Of a stretch of DNA of 64,000 bases, positions 13,401 to 25,569 are shown in pieces (positions within the stretch are counted from its first letter, which is position 1; each line of letters starts with the position of its first letter). The position numbers and the translations under genes are program-made. The notes under the pieces were generated by a model. The model made no database searches. It was not told where the DNA came from and was given only the letters and a program-made list of their open reading frames with translations. This DNA is from Vanilla planifolia (taxonomy: Eukaryota; Streptophyta; Magnoliopsida; Asparagales; Orchidaceae), in NCBI GenBank assembly GCA_023846275.1, contig JAIUJO010000145.1, forward strand, positions 765,001 to 829,000. The letters are read 5' to 3'.

Positions 13401-15170
13401 GTGTCTTGGAGAAGAACTATAACAAATAAATTATATCATTTCTTAAATAGTTTAACATTTATTAGGTTATATTATTATGTGATTCTTATCCTTCTCATGG
13501 CTAATATTTGTATTCATCTATTAAGTATCTTTGAAAGAAACTTTAAACTAAAATTTATCTCATTTTTTAAAATTTTGATTCAACCCAAATTTGAGTGTTA
13601 AGGTTGTTGCACTCAATATCCTTGATATTTTTAAATTTAATACACCTATAAAATTTATATTGTTTTTTCAAATATTTTTATTTCATTTTGTTATAGTGTG
13701 GTGAAACTTTAACAATCCGCTTGTTTAACCTTCAAAAAGCTTTGATTTTGTTTATTTTACTTTAATTTTCTGAAATTAGGTTTATTATATATCTATTTAT
13801 TTTTTAAAAAAATATATCTTTTAGTATTTCTGCTAATTTATTTGTTTCAAATTGAGGATGGATGGAGAAGTAACAGATATATATGGATTCATCTAATGAG
13901 CTCTAACAAACTAAAACTTTATTTTCATATTTTTGAGTAATTTTTTTTATTTTACTTAATTAATGAGATATTTTGATTCTTGACTAATTTTATCATTTAG
14001 AATGTTATAGAAGATCTTGGTAATATGTTGGAATACAACTTTCTCATACAATTTATCACATTTTTTCAAATGTTTACATTAACTTTGTTATTTTATTATA
14101 TTATTCTAAATCTCTCATCTTAAGACCATTACATCACCTAGATTTGGCTATTTATTTATTTCTATTCATCTCATTTTAGCACAAATATGTTTTTGTTTAA
14201 AACTAAAATAACAATTTTTAAAATTATTTTTATTATTTTTATCATTTCAACGAAGGTCTGATTAAGATGAAACAAATTTCATTGGTCTCATCGTAATGAC
14301 CTTTTTCCGTTAGATATTCATTTTTATAATTTTAAGCTTTTTTATGTATTTTGAAATGCTTTATGACATTTTTACTTTTATGTATTTGATGATCAAAGAT
14401 GTTACACTTAGTATCGTTAACATCTAAATATGTAGTTTTCTCTTAAAATTTCCTTTATTTATTCAATATTTTGGCTTTAATTTTGTTATATTACTATGAA
14501 ATTCTAATTCTAGCTCACTTTATGAGATGTTTCAATTTGTACATAATTTGCTGATAAAAGTTGCTAGAATCGATCTCTTAAATGTCATAGAAGTCAACCA
14601 TCTCAAAAAATTGAGCTCCTCTTTGAAATGGATTATTTTTATTTCATTGTATTACTATGTAACTCAAAATTTTGTTATCATGATGATTAAACTCTTTTAT
14701 TCAATTTCCTTATATTATTTCAAATTATCTCAACTAAAGCTTTATATTATTTTAATTAATATTAAAATAATAATTTATTACCACTTAAGCCTATTTATTC
14801 ACATAATTAATAGTATTTTGAAATAGGATTAGATTAGTTGAAAGAAAAATCGTTTGACTCTTATTGATGAACTTTAGCAAATAAAGTTATTATTATTATA
14901 TTTTTAAGTATTTTATTTTCTATAATTTAAACAAGTTTTATGAGTCATTATTTTGTACATAATTTCATAGTTAAAGATGCTATGCTACATCTTAATAGTA
15001 TAATAGACTGCAACTTCCACAACAATTTATATCATCTTTTCAAATGTTTTAATTTAATTTTGTTATGCTACTATGTAACTAAATTTATATCATCTTTTCA
15101 TAGCTTCAATTTATCACATTTTATGTACATCTTATATTACCAAATATAAAAAAAATATTTTTTTATTTCT
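10486..15170 (+). repeat. ~410-bp tandem repeat, block 3 (plus orientation)
   Basis: This is the longest block, with roughly 11-12 degenerate units. The landmark 'gatgttacact...aactttctcatacaatttatc' or a decayed form recurs near 10,659, 11,066, 11,429, 11,742, 12,160, 12,763, 13,375, 13,600, 13,999, 14,393, 14,560 and 14,970. Many intervals fall near 400-418 bases; the shorter and longer ones imply partial units or indels. The units are the reverse complement of those in the minus blocks. Open frames such as 14,527-14,826 are chance openings across unit boundaries. Confidence 0.7.
12590..13500 (+). repeat. Higher-identity duplicated segment, copy 1
   Basis: This segment matches 16,945-17,870 in the same orientation, displaced by about 4,350 bases (4,353 near the left end, about 4,349 near 13,371, about 4,369 at the right end). 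Identity is clearly higher than between ordinary neighbouring units of the array. Shared landmarks include 'gatttaatatatattttct' at 12,608 and 16,961. Confidence 0.75.
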
Positions 15171-15189
15171 TTTGCTTATTTACTTATAT

Positions 15190-16085
15190 GACACATTAGC
15201 CTAACTATGTTTCTTTTATGTTGATCAATCCTATTTAGGAATTCCATGAAATTACTAGACAAAATAATCATTAGCAGTAATAAATTTTTATTTTGGAATT
15301 AAGTAATAATACTTTATACATAAAATGAGATAAATTAAAATAATGTAAAATCACATAATTAAACAAAAGTAACTGATACATGAATGGACATTAGATGTAC
15401 ATAGTACTATAGTAAAATTAAACAAAAAATTTTAGAAAATTAGATAAATTTCATGATAAAACAATATTCTAAAACAAAAATGAGATGATGCATAACATCC
15501 TCAATAATCACATAAGGTACGAATAAAAGTGTCTAATAAAATATGTCAAAATCTAAAAATTAAAATATTGAAAAATTTATATAAAATAAATATTTAATAA
15601 GACAAATGACATCAATGTAAAGTTAATAAGAGGAGAGTAAGTGTTTCGTTATTGTATAAAAATATCAAACACAAAACTTTTATGAAATTATTTGAATTGT
15701 AAAAAATGTTGCATTCAAGAAATACTAACGAGATCAAGTGTGACATCATAGAACGTCATTTTACTGACAAAAAAAATTATCACAAAGTAGCTCAAAATCG
15801 AGAAAAAAATAAATTTTTAAAAAATTAAAAAATAAATATTTAATGGAAAGTAATCATCAGAATGAGTCAAATGATATTTTTTAAATATTAAGTAAATGTA
15901 TATTATAGCTCAAACGAGATAAATAGATGTAATATATTATAGTCAAATAAAAGTTTTGTTAAGGCTACATGAGGTGCAATTTAGAGTTACAAAGTAATAT
16001 GACCAAATCTAAGAAAAAACTTTGAAGAAAATCATATAAATTACATAGAAAGCAGTATTCCATGATAACAAGGAAATCATGGCAT
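15190..16085 (-). repeat. ~410-bp tandem repeat, block 4 (minus orientation)
   Basis: About two units, recognised by the minus-orientation landmarks 'gttgatcaatcctatttagga' (decayed) near 15,220, 'gagatgatgcataacatcctc' near 15,480 and 'gagagtaagtgtttcgt' near 15,635. Orientation switches occur at both edges. Confidence 0.6.
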
Positions 16086-16089
16086 TTCA

Positions 16090-17870
16090 TTTCACATGTG
16101 ATTTTATTTGGATATATTAAAGTGAAACTCTAATTCTAGTCACACAAGATTTTCACAACACTAACATTTGGTTATATTACATTTTTCAAATTGATTATTT
16201 TTCATTATTAATTTATATTCACTTTATATAAAAAAAAATTGTTTGTTATAAATTAGGTATTTTAGTTTCTTAATTTTTTATAATTCTAATCAACTGTGAT
16301 TGAGTTGAAACAAATATCACTAGAATCATCGTCATGAGCTCTACAAAAATACATATTTTTTAAGAAATTAAAATATTTTATTTAAGAGATTTAAATTCAT
16401 ATGTTATTATAGAATCGATCTACTAAAACCTTGAAATACAAATTTGTTGTAACATTTATCTCATTTCATCAACATTTTTGCTTTAATTGGGCTATATTCT
16501 TAGGTACTCTAAATAGATTATCATGTGTGCTCAACATCACTTTGATTTTTGTTATGTTAGATTATTTTTACTTATCTTATTTGAAATTTACTATTTATTT
16601 GTTAAATATTAAAATAAAATTTATTATTAGTTATTCTTATTCCAAATGGTATAATCAAGAAAAACAAGAATAATTTGAATCTTGTTAATAATTTTTTTTA
16701 ATTTAAATACAAATAAATTATTTTCTATGATTTTTGCATGTTTTATTAGGTATTTTTATTTGTACCTGATTTGAAGATCATAGAAATTACACAAATTATT
16801 TATCAGCTTGGAAAGATAATTTCTTTTATAATTTATCCCATATCTTTAAAATGTTTATTTTATTTCGGTTATATTATGAAGTAACTAAAAATTTCCAGTC
16901 GTGTAGTCTTTATATCACATTTATTTGTTTATATTACATTGTCTCAATTACCTTATTTTAGATTTAATATATATTTTCTGTACTTTTATTTTTTAGTCAT
17001 TCTAAATGAAGTCTGATTAAAGAGAAATAAAAAATATTTTATGGATCATGATGAACTCTATAATAATTTCTTTGCACCTTTATGACACATTTTAGTTTCT
17101 ACCCAATTTAATTATCGATGTTGTTACACTTTATATTTTTAGTAATTAGAATGCAATAATCTTATAGACATCAAATTATTTTTATAAAGTTTTAACTTTG
17201 ATTTGGTTGTATTATAATTTATAGTTTATCTTGTTTATGTTTTAATATATATCTTTAAAAGTATAGTAGTTATTTGTATTTATTTAAGCTCATATACTAT
17301 GGTAATTCGTAGTAATTCCAAATGATGACTTATTAATATTGAAACTTGTTCTCTATAGTATCATAAAATACATCTTTCTTGTATAAATTTTCTCATTTTT
17401 AAGAAAATTTTCTTTGATTCTTTAATATTATTATCAACTCAAAATCTATAATCAAGTGAATCATATATAGTACTGATTTAGTTATCTTACATTGCTTCTG
17501 CTTATCTTATTTTTTTTATCTATATATACAAAATAATAATGTAATAATTAATTATTATTTATGTTTAGTTACTTCTGTAATTCGTTGTAACTCAAATTGG
17601 GGTCTAATAGTAATAAAAAAACATCATTAAAAATGAGCTCTATCTATTTGCATATTAATTTGTTTGTATTTCATTTTTTAACTTTTTTAGGCACAGTTTA
17701 AGGAAATTTTTCATTCATACCTTATTTGATGATCGATGATGTTACTCTCAATCTCCTAAATCTCTTGGTGCACAGCTCTATCAAATGAATTATCTCATTT
17801 CTTAAAAGGTTACACATTGATTGGGTTATATTATTATGAAACTCTTATCCTTCCAAAATATTAAGCACAT
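16090..17870 (+). repeat. ~410-bp tandem repeat, block 5 (plus orientation)
   Basis: Four to five degenerate units in plus orientation. It includes the second copy (16,945-17,870) of the higher-identity duplicated segment whose first copy is at 12,590-13,500. Landmarks 'gttgttacactttatat' near 17,121 and 'gatgttactctcaatctcctaa' near 17,738 match 12,770 and 13,389. Confidence 0.65.
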
Positions 17871-17929
17871 CAAGTGCAAAATCAAGTTAATCAAATTAGG
17901 TATGGCTCAAATTCCTTTTTGCTATGGCT

Positions 17930-19860
17930 CATTGATTTGAGCCCAACGATGTTTATTTTTCTCAATAAAACCTATTCTAGATTTAATATGAATTACGTAG
18001 GTAAATTAACATAACTAGAAATAAATTTTTATTTTGGATTAAGCACATTGCTATTAAAACTTAAATGATTGAACTTGAAGGAATGTCACATTATTAAATA
18101 AAAAGCACTACTAAAGTCATATGATTAGATGTTTAGATTTTTGAAGTATTACATTAAAACTGAAGTTGAAATATAAAAATAAATTCTAAATTTGATATAT
18201 ATCATCCAAGAATATCCACTAATCTTTATTTCATCTCAATTCGTTAAGAATTTTTATGAATTACAAGAATAAGCAAAAACAACAATCAATTATTATCTTA
18301 ACATTACCTAAATTTATATTAAAGTTGACGTGAGATAAAATGAAGCATTATAACAAAATGAAATCGAAGATAGGGGTTAGAAAAGAGAAGATGATTAGAA
18401 ATGAGGTAAATTATAGAAAAAGTTGTATTTCATGATACAAAGAAAATGAAATACAACATTGAATATCAAATTAAATATGAATTAATAGTTCTTGAAAAAC
18501 TTGCAAAAAATAAATAAATAAATAATTTCTTAAAATATAAAAAATAAATACTTAATTGGATAGAAATCATTGAAAGTGCTCTAATAATAATTGTTTCATT
18601 TCTATCAAATATTGTTCACGTTACAAAAAATTACAAATAAAATATGAATATTTTTTTATTGAATTAGTAGATATATGTAAAAGTTGAAATTAGATAAATT
18701 AAACCAATGTAATAAAAAATAATAAAAACATGTAATTGTGAGTTCAAAGTAAATGTAGATTTATTTTGTAATATAACAATTTCAAAGAACAACATTTGAA
18801 GAAATAAGATAAGTTTTTCAGGATTGTTCCATTCTAAGAATAAAAGAAGGTCAAGCATACGGTCCTTGATCATGAAATTTAGAATAAATCAAAATATCTC
18901 ACAAAATGTTCACAATAGCAATATTGTTTTTGAAAATACAAAATTTTATCTTAAAAATTTATAGGGCTTACCTAGTGTGGTCCATCAACATTTGTTTTAT
19001 CTTGATCGAGCCACGTTTTATTTTACCATAAATTACAAGGATAAAAAGTTTTTAAAATAATAAATTATTATTATAACATTAATTAAATGTTATATTAAAT
19101 ATGAAATTAGATAGATTAAAACATAATAATATATCAGAATAAAAGTGATGTAATGATCACATGAGAAGGGAATTAGAGTTTCATAGTAAAATTACCAAAT
19201 CAATGTAAACTATTTAAAGAAATGGCATAAGAATTATAGGAAAGGTTTAGTAAAAGGCACTAAGGACATCAGGTGTTCCATTCTGGAGAATACTTTAAAT
19301 TAGAAACTTTATAATACCAAAATCTCGATTTTTAGGTATGAATATAAACATTTCATAAAATGTTGAAAAAACTCTAGAAAGTACTTTGGATAATTCAATA
19401 TCTCATAACATTCTAAATCATAAAAACTTCTAAAAATAAAAATATCTCATACAACATTTAAAAAATTAAAAAATATAATATATTAATATTAAAATAGAAA
19501 GAGGACATTAAGATGATCCCATCAAAATGCCTTTTTGGTTGATCAATTCTTGCTTAGAATTATTGCAATTTACAAATAAAGTATGAAAAAATAATAATAA
19601 TTGATGGAAATATTATTAAACAAATTTATGTTACTATTGAGATGGTACAAATTAAAGCAATTTAATTTTTCTACTTTAGAAAATTTAAACATTTATGGAC
19701 AAAATATTTATAGTTAAGTAGTAATATAACAAAAATAAAAGAAAATATTAAAAAATGATAATTTCTAACAAGAAACGTTCAAAAATGTTACAAAGATGTG
19801 GTGTAACACCCCTAATCATCAAATAAAAAATGAATCAAAATTTCTTATAAAGTTTGCCAA
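17930..19860 (-). repeat. ~410-bp tandem repeat, block 6 (minus orientation)
   Basis: Four to five degenerate units. The 'tttcatctcaattcg / ttttatcttgatcgagcc' landmark lies near 18,228, 18,595, 18,995 and 19,538. A 'gtgtaacacccctaatcatcaaat' unit start near 19,800 sits just before the orientation switch. Confidence 0.65.
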
Positions 19861-19864
19861 GTTA

Positions 19865-22790
19865 TTAGATAATTTATGCTTATTGATTTTTGTAATTCAT
19901 AGCCATTCCAATCAACGTTTTGTCAAAGGAAATAAACATAATGAACTTGCCTTCCTTGGCTTAATCAAGTTAACATTTTATGTTTTTAAATGCATTATTT
20001 TTTGTAATTTTGGAATACTTCATGAGATATCTCAATTTGTGCATGATTTGATAGTAGAAGATTTATACTCAAAATACTTAGTATCTATTAATGCAATTTT
20101 CTAGTATAATTTATACAATTTTTTATATATTTTAGCTTCATTTGGTTATACTATTATGTAGTCATAAGTTATATCTTATGTAACATTAACATCTTTTTAA
20201 TTTGGATATATCATATTGCTTAAATTTATCTTCATATTTTTTAATTTATATTTACTTAATATTAAAAAAACTTTATTATTATTTATGATTATTGTTTTTG
20301 GTACTTCATAGTAACTCTAATGATGATTTGCTTGAGATAAAACAAATGTCATTCAACAAATCTTAATGAGATTTATCTAATTAAATATTCATTCATACAC
20401 GATCTTTTCTTATATTTTTCTATTCTTTAGGAGAAAGCTTGATTCATACCTTATTTGGCCATTGATGATATCACACTTTATCACTTTAATAACTTGGTAT
20501 GCAATTAATCTTTTATGTTTTCCTATTTCTTAAAAATTATTTTTTTTATTTTATTTTTTTACTATTATAAACTAATTCTTCTCTCATTTACCCTATATGC
20601 CACTTTAATTTTCTTGTATTACATCAGTCAATTTAATTTATTTTAGCCTAAAAACATTTGCATAGTATTAAAAACAATAATGTTCCATAATTTTTAGTAA
20701 ATTACTTTAATAAGTTGTTGTAATCCTAAAAAGGTACTATAAGAAAAATGTTTTTGGTCTAATTTCAATATGCTCTAAGGATTTAAATCAAAATTTTTAA
20801 ATTTTTAAGAATTTTAAATTCTATTGTTTTAGCACATTTTACAACAACTATAAAATCATAATTGATTTCAAGATAAAAAAGTTATAGTCAATCTCTTTAT
20901 TATCTTATAATGCAACAATTTTGTACAATTAATCTTATTTCTCAATTAGTCTGATTTTGTTTTATTACAATGAATCACTAGTTCTCCTCAAGTTTGACCT
21001 TTACCTTCAATTTTTTTTTTACTTTTATTAAATTTGTCAAATTTCAACCTTATAAATTATTTACTTAACATTAAAATTATAGTTAATTATTATTCATGAT
21101 TAGTTAATTTTGTAATTTGTAGTAATTTAAAGCACATTCTATTCAAAATGTAATAAACATCTCAAAGGAAATCTTGATGAGCTCCATGAAATTCGATATT
21201 CATTTTTTTATATTTTGGAATTTTCTTAAAACTTTTACACACTTCATTGGACATTTTGATTAATACTGTATTTGGCGATGGAGGATGTTATGTTGATCTC
21301 CATTGAACCATGTAATTTTTCTTTCTTCCATAATTAATCACACTTCAATTATTTTATTTTCCTATATTATGACAAAAATCTTAATCTTTTATCATATGGC
21401 CTATATTTCCATTTTATTCAGTAATATTATGTTGCCTAAATTTTTGTTATTTGAGGTTTAACATTTATTTGATTATTATTAAAACAATAATTTACTGTAA
21501 TTTATATTTACTTGTTGAAGTAATTTGTAATAATTCTCAATGAGATGTGATAGAGACAAAACAAATGTCATCAACATTCCTTGACTTGTTCTATATCATT
21601 AAATTATTCTTTAAAAATTTTTTTAAAAAAATTATTTACTAATTTTTTGCATAGATCTAGATGCTTTTAAATTAAAAATTGATTTGGTGAAAAAGCATGG
21701 TATAATCAGTGTCCTTAATGTATTGAAATAAAACTTTCTCACATAATTTATCACTTAAAATTATTTTCCTTTAATTTTGTTCGATTTCATTACCTTAACA
21801 TATCTTATTTTAGTATTAATTTCTAATTACTAAATATTAAAGTAATTATAATTTTTGTTTATAATTTTTTAATTTGGTAATTCAAATTATTTCAAATTGA
21901 TGTTCGATCAACAAGAAACAAATTTTTCTTGGTTTATCCTGAAGAATTCTAGACATTCATATATTTGTTTCTAATTTTTTTAAAATTTTATTTTCTATGG
22001 CTTTGGTAGGTTTTGTGAGACGTTTTAATTCAAATTATATTTATTACCATTTTAGCTTAAATTTATATTTATTTAATATTCAAATATAATTTATTATTTT
22101 TATGCCTATTTTTGCATTATATAGTAGTTACAAATGAGATCTGATCAGACCAAACAAGGAGTGTTGTACTTTTTTTTAATGTGGTTTGTTCTATAGAATA
22201 TTCATTTTTATGCTTTATAACTTTTATTTTGTTATGTTTTTGTATGGTTTAAGATACATTTAGATTCATATCTACTTTAACGATTAAGTTTTTAATACTA
22301 GAACTACTTAGTTTCACAAATTACATTAATCTAGTAGAATTTATCTTATTTATTTGATCTTTTTGTTCGATTTGTTAGATCACAATGTATCTCGAAATCT
22401 TTACTTTTGTGACCTCTAAATTTCTTTGAAATTGAGTGATTACATTTCTAAAAATTTTCTCATTTCAATTTTAATATACATTTAATTAATGTTAAATAAT
22501 TTGTTATAATTTTCTTATTCTTTTTGGTTATTTACATCAATTCTAATTGAGATTCGATTGAAATATAACAAATATTATTGAATTCATCTAGATCAACTTT
22601 GTCTAATTATATATTCTTTTCTATATTTTTGAATTCTTTATTTATTATGATTTTGTCATCTTTTATTAGAAGTATTGATTCATATATGATTAAAAGATAT
22701 AAGAAGTCAACATTCCATAAATAATTGTCTCATTTCATCAAATAGTTTTCGTTAATTTTGTTATTTTATAACATAACTATCAGTCTTATG
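19865..22790 (+). repeat. ~410-bp tandem repeat, block 7 (plus orientation)
   Basis: About seven degenerate units. Landmarks lie near 20,045, 20,463, 20,880, 21,280 and 21,690 (intervals 418, 417, 400 and 410), then become harder to follow. The block ends near 22,790, where LINE-derived sequence starts. The frame at 19,796-20,104 spans an orientation switch and is not a gene. Confidence 0.7.
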
Positions 22791-22979
22791 TTAAGTAACT
22801 ATTATGTTATTTCGAGTTTGATATATTAAGTGGTACAAATTTTATTCTTCAGACTTGGTAGGATTAAATGTATGGTTGTCACTTCAAATTTTGAGCATTC
22901 TTGCTGAATGACAATGAATATTTGCGTGTCTACAACTTCTTAGATAGCTAAATTTTCATCTTAAACATTATTGCACAAT

Positions 22980-23530
22980 TCGCTTGTTAGGAATGAATAG
23001 GCACATGTAGATTTGTACTTAATTTAGATGCACTTCAAAGAAACATTTGACTTGTTGCTACTACTTTCTTCAATTCTCAAAAATCGTCCTTGATAAGTTT
23101 GCTTCTTATTGGATTCCTCCTCGAATTGGTTTGATTAAATTTAATTATTTTGCAACTATGAATGATAACATTATTCTAGAATTGGTATTGTTGTACAGAA
23201 TGACATGGGCGTACATGTTACTATTGCAGAAAAAAATATAGTTTTAGGTTTAGCTTTCATCACGATGGCTACTATTATTCTTGAAGCAAAGGAACATTGT
23301 ATAAAACTACCAATAATTTCCAACCAGTGTTGATTTAATTAGATTTTATTATAACCAATGCTATAGTGAACTTGTTGATTTTTTCTACAATAAACAATGG
23401 TTCCTATCGCAGTGTTATTGAAGAGGGTATGAAGTCCTTCAAATTGTTCTACATAAAGTACCAAGGCAACAATGCTATCGACTGGCAATACCTCTTCCTA
23501 ATTCACTTCAACTTTATCTTTTTATTAATT
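22980..23530 (+). pseudogene. LINE RNase H domain relic
   Basis: The conceptual translation at 23,110-23,160 reads WIPPRIGLIKFN. This resembles the 'PPPGWIKIN' opening of the RNase H domain at the C-terminus of plant L1-like LINE ORF2, where the canonical next residues are a catalytic Asp and Gly (here Tyr-Phe). About 100 codons further on, near 23,455-23,490, 'YQGNNAIDW' resembles the 'HIYREGN.VAD' motif at the domain's end. Frameshifts and stops lie between. It is the 3' end of one LINE copy, separate from the larger LINE downstream, and its catalytic residues are gone. Confidence 0.5.
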
Positions 23531-25565
23531 TATTGCATGATCCTAATTAAGGAAAGATGATCTAAGCTTTAGCCATTACTTTATCAAGAAACCCTAAGAC
23601 ATTTATTTCATTTATTATTTGAGGAAAGTGCAAAGGTATGTGGAATTAACTTTGTTAAGCTAATGAAAACAAAAACAGGAAAAAGAGGGGAGCTCATTGC
23701 TGATTTTAAAAAAAAACAATTAATGCTTGCAATGAACACTAATAAAAGTTTGGGTAGACTATTGTGTGACAGTTTCAATTTCTTAAAAAGCTTAAAGGAG
23801 ACCCTTCAATCTAGGCTTTTGTTGGGATTATTTGGAAAGCATATTGTAGATTTCTTATGGTTTCACCTTGATGTGAAAAGAGGTAATTATGACCAGGGCT
23901 AGTAAGGATAGAGTGATTAATTTAACTATTGCATTTGAGCTTGTCGCATGAAGATTACATGTCACAAATTCTAGGTGTAATAGATATCTTGTTTTCTATC
24001 TATTTTGATGGATAATGATAATGATAGGATATAATATTTCTACTTCTGTTAACAAGTGAAGCAAGATAGCTTTTGTATTAACCATGACTATTATCAACTT
24101 AGCAAATATTTCCTTCATTTGGAGTGGAGACTCTTTTGATGCACGAGAGGAAGTGAAATTCTTTGGGTTATCCTTGATGTTTAATGGATTGAGAAATTAT
24201 AAGTCATTGTGTATCTCACGATCTAATAAATAATTGTCATGGAAAAGTTTGTTTCCTTTTGTATAATGCTATTACATATACTACTATAAACAATCGTAGT
24301 GTTGCAATAATGCTAATAGGCCTTAGAAGCCATAGTGAAAAAACATCGTTAGAAGAACTATTGGACATAGCACTATGGTACATCTATTAATCGCATAAAT
24401 AATATGGTTAGGGGTCAGATGGTAAGTCAACTTCATTTTTTGTGTGGCTGCATTCCTTATTTTATCCTTAGCTGTAGAAAGGAATTTTAATCTATCAGTT
24501 TGTTGCAACTAGTACAAGCTAGAAATAGCAAGTTTTTAGATTTGAGAGATAGGTTCAAATGGAGGCCTACCATAATAGGAATTGTAGGGTGTGCAAGATG
24601 ATTTTGTAATGGGGGCCTTAACGAAGTATGCTAAAATTACTAATTAGAAGTTGCCACTTTATTTTTTTGTAGCTATAGGGACTATAGTTTTAAAAAGGAT
24701 AGTTCTTATTTTCACACTATTAGTTATTAACCACACTAAAATGCAATATGGGAGGAGTACAAATTATTGTAGAAAACATGTGTGGGCTACAAGTCCTATA
24801 GTTTTTAGAAATGGGGGACCTATAAGCTAGTCACCCCCTATGTGAAAAAAAATATGATTGTATTTGTATTTAATGCAATGGTTGATGGATAAACATTATA
24901 AAAATATTTTTTAGAGGTTTTGGCTAAAGACCAAGTAAGTGATGACAACTCTCTTTTACTCTAACTGCACATACTATTTCATAAATTATTAAGCAAATTA
25001 CTTTCTTTGATACTATTACATTGCTGGAGACAAGAATCAAAATTTTGTTCCATGTGTAGATTTGGATAGTTATGTAGTTAGATACATGGATAAGAACAAC
25101 TATAAATATAAAGTAAATGTGGTAGAAGACAACCATAAAAGTTATAGCTAAATTCCTAGAAAAAAGAAAATGAGGCACTTAATCATTCATTATTGGTGAA
25201 ATCCTATTGTAGAGCAAGTTTGTATATAGCATTATTTGATTATGGCTATAGTTGGCTACTACACCTTATTTTCAATGTACTACTTGAAAATTGTTATAGT
25301 GATGTGGGTTATTTTCTATTTTTTATTGATAGTGGGGTGCACATATTATCTTGGGTTATAATTCTACTAACAAAAAAATTCTAGAACATAGTTTTGGAAA
25401 GCTTCCTTTATCCAAATTGTACGATCAAATTCATGAATTTTCTGAGCACTATGTGCTGTTGTGGAATTGTTGTGCCTATAAAATTCACAACAAATCAAAC
25501 CAATATGTCTAAAGATAATGCTATTTTTTATTATAAATTATGATCTTATTTTTTGTGTAGATGTC
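23531..25565. other. AT-rich stretch between two LINE pieces, possibly LINE 5' region
   Basis: This stretch lies just upstream of the LINE endonuclease relic on the same strand, where ORF1 of an L1-like LINE would be. The frame at 23,663-23,902 (79 codons, Lys-rich start) is of unknown origin. I cannot recognise an ORF1 zinc knuckle or any other domain, so the assignment to the LINE is by position only. Confidence 0.35.
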
Positions 25566-25569
25566 CCTT

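Noticed and set aside
1..22790. CRISPR-like array because of the regular repeats
   Set aside because: The units are about 410 bp and degenerate throughout, with no short conserved repeat and unique spacers, in eukaryotic-type DNA.
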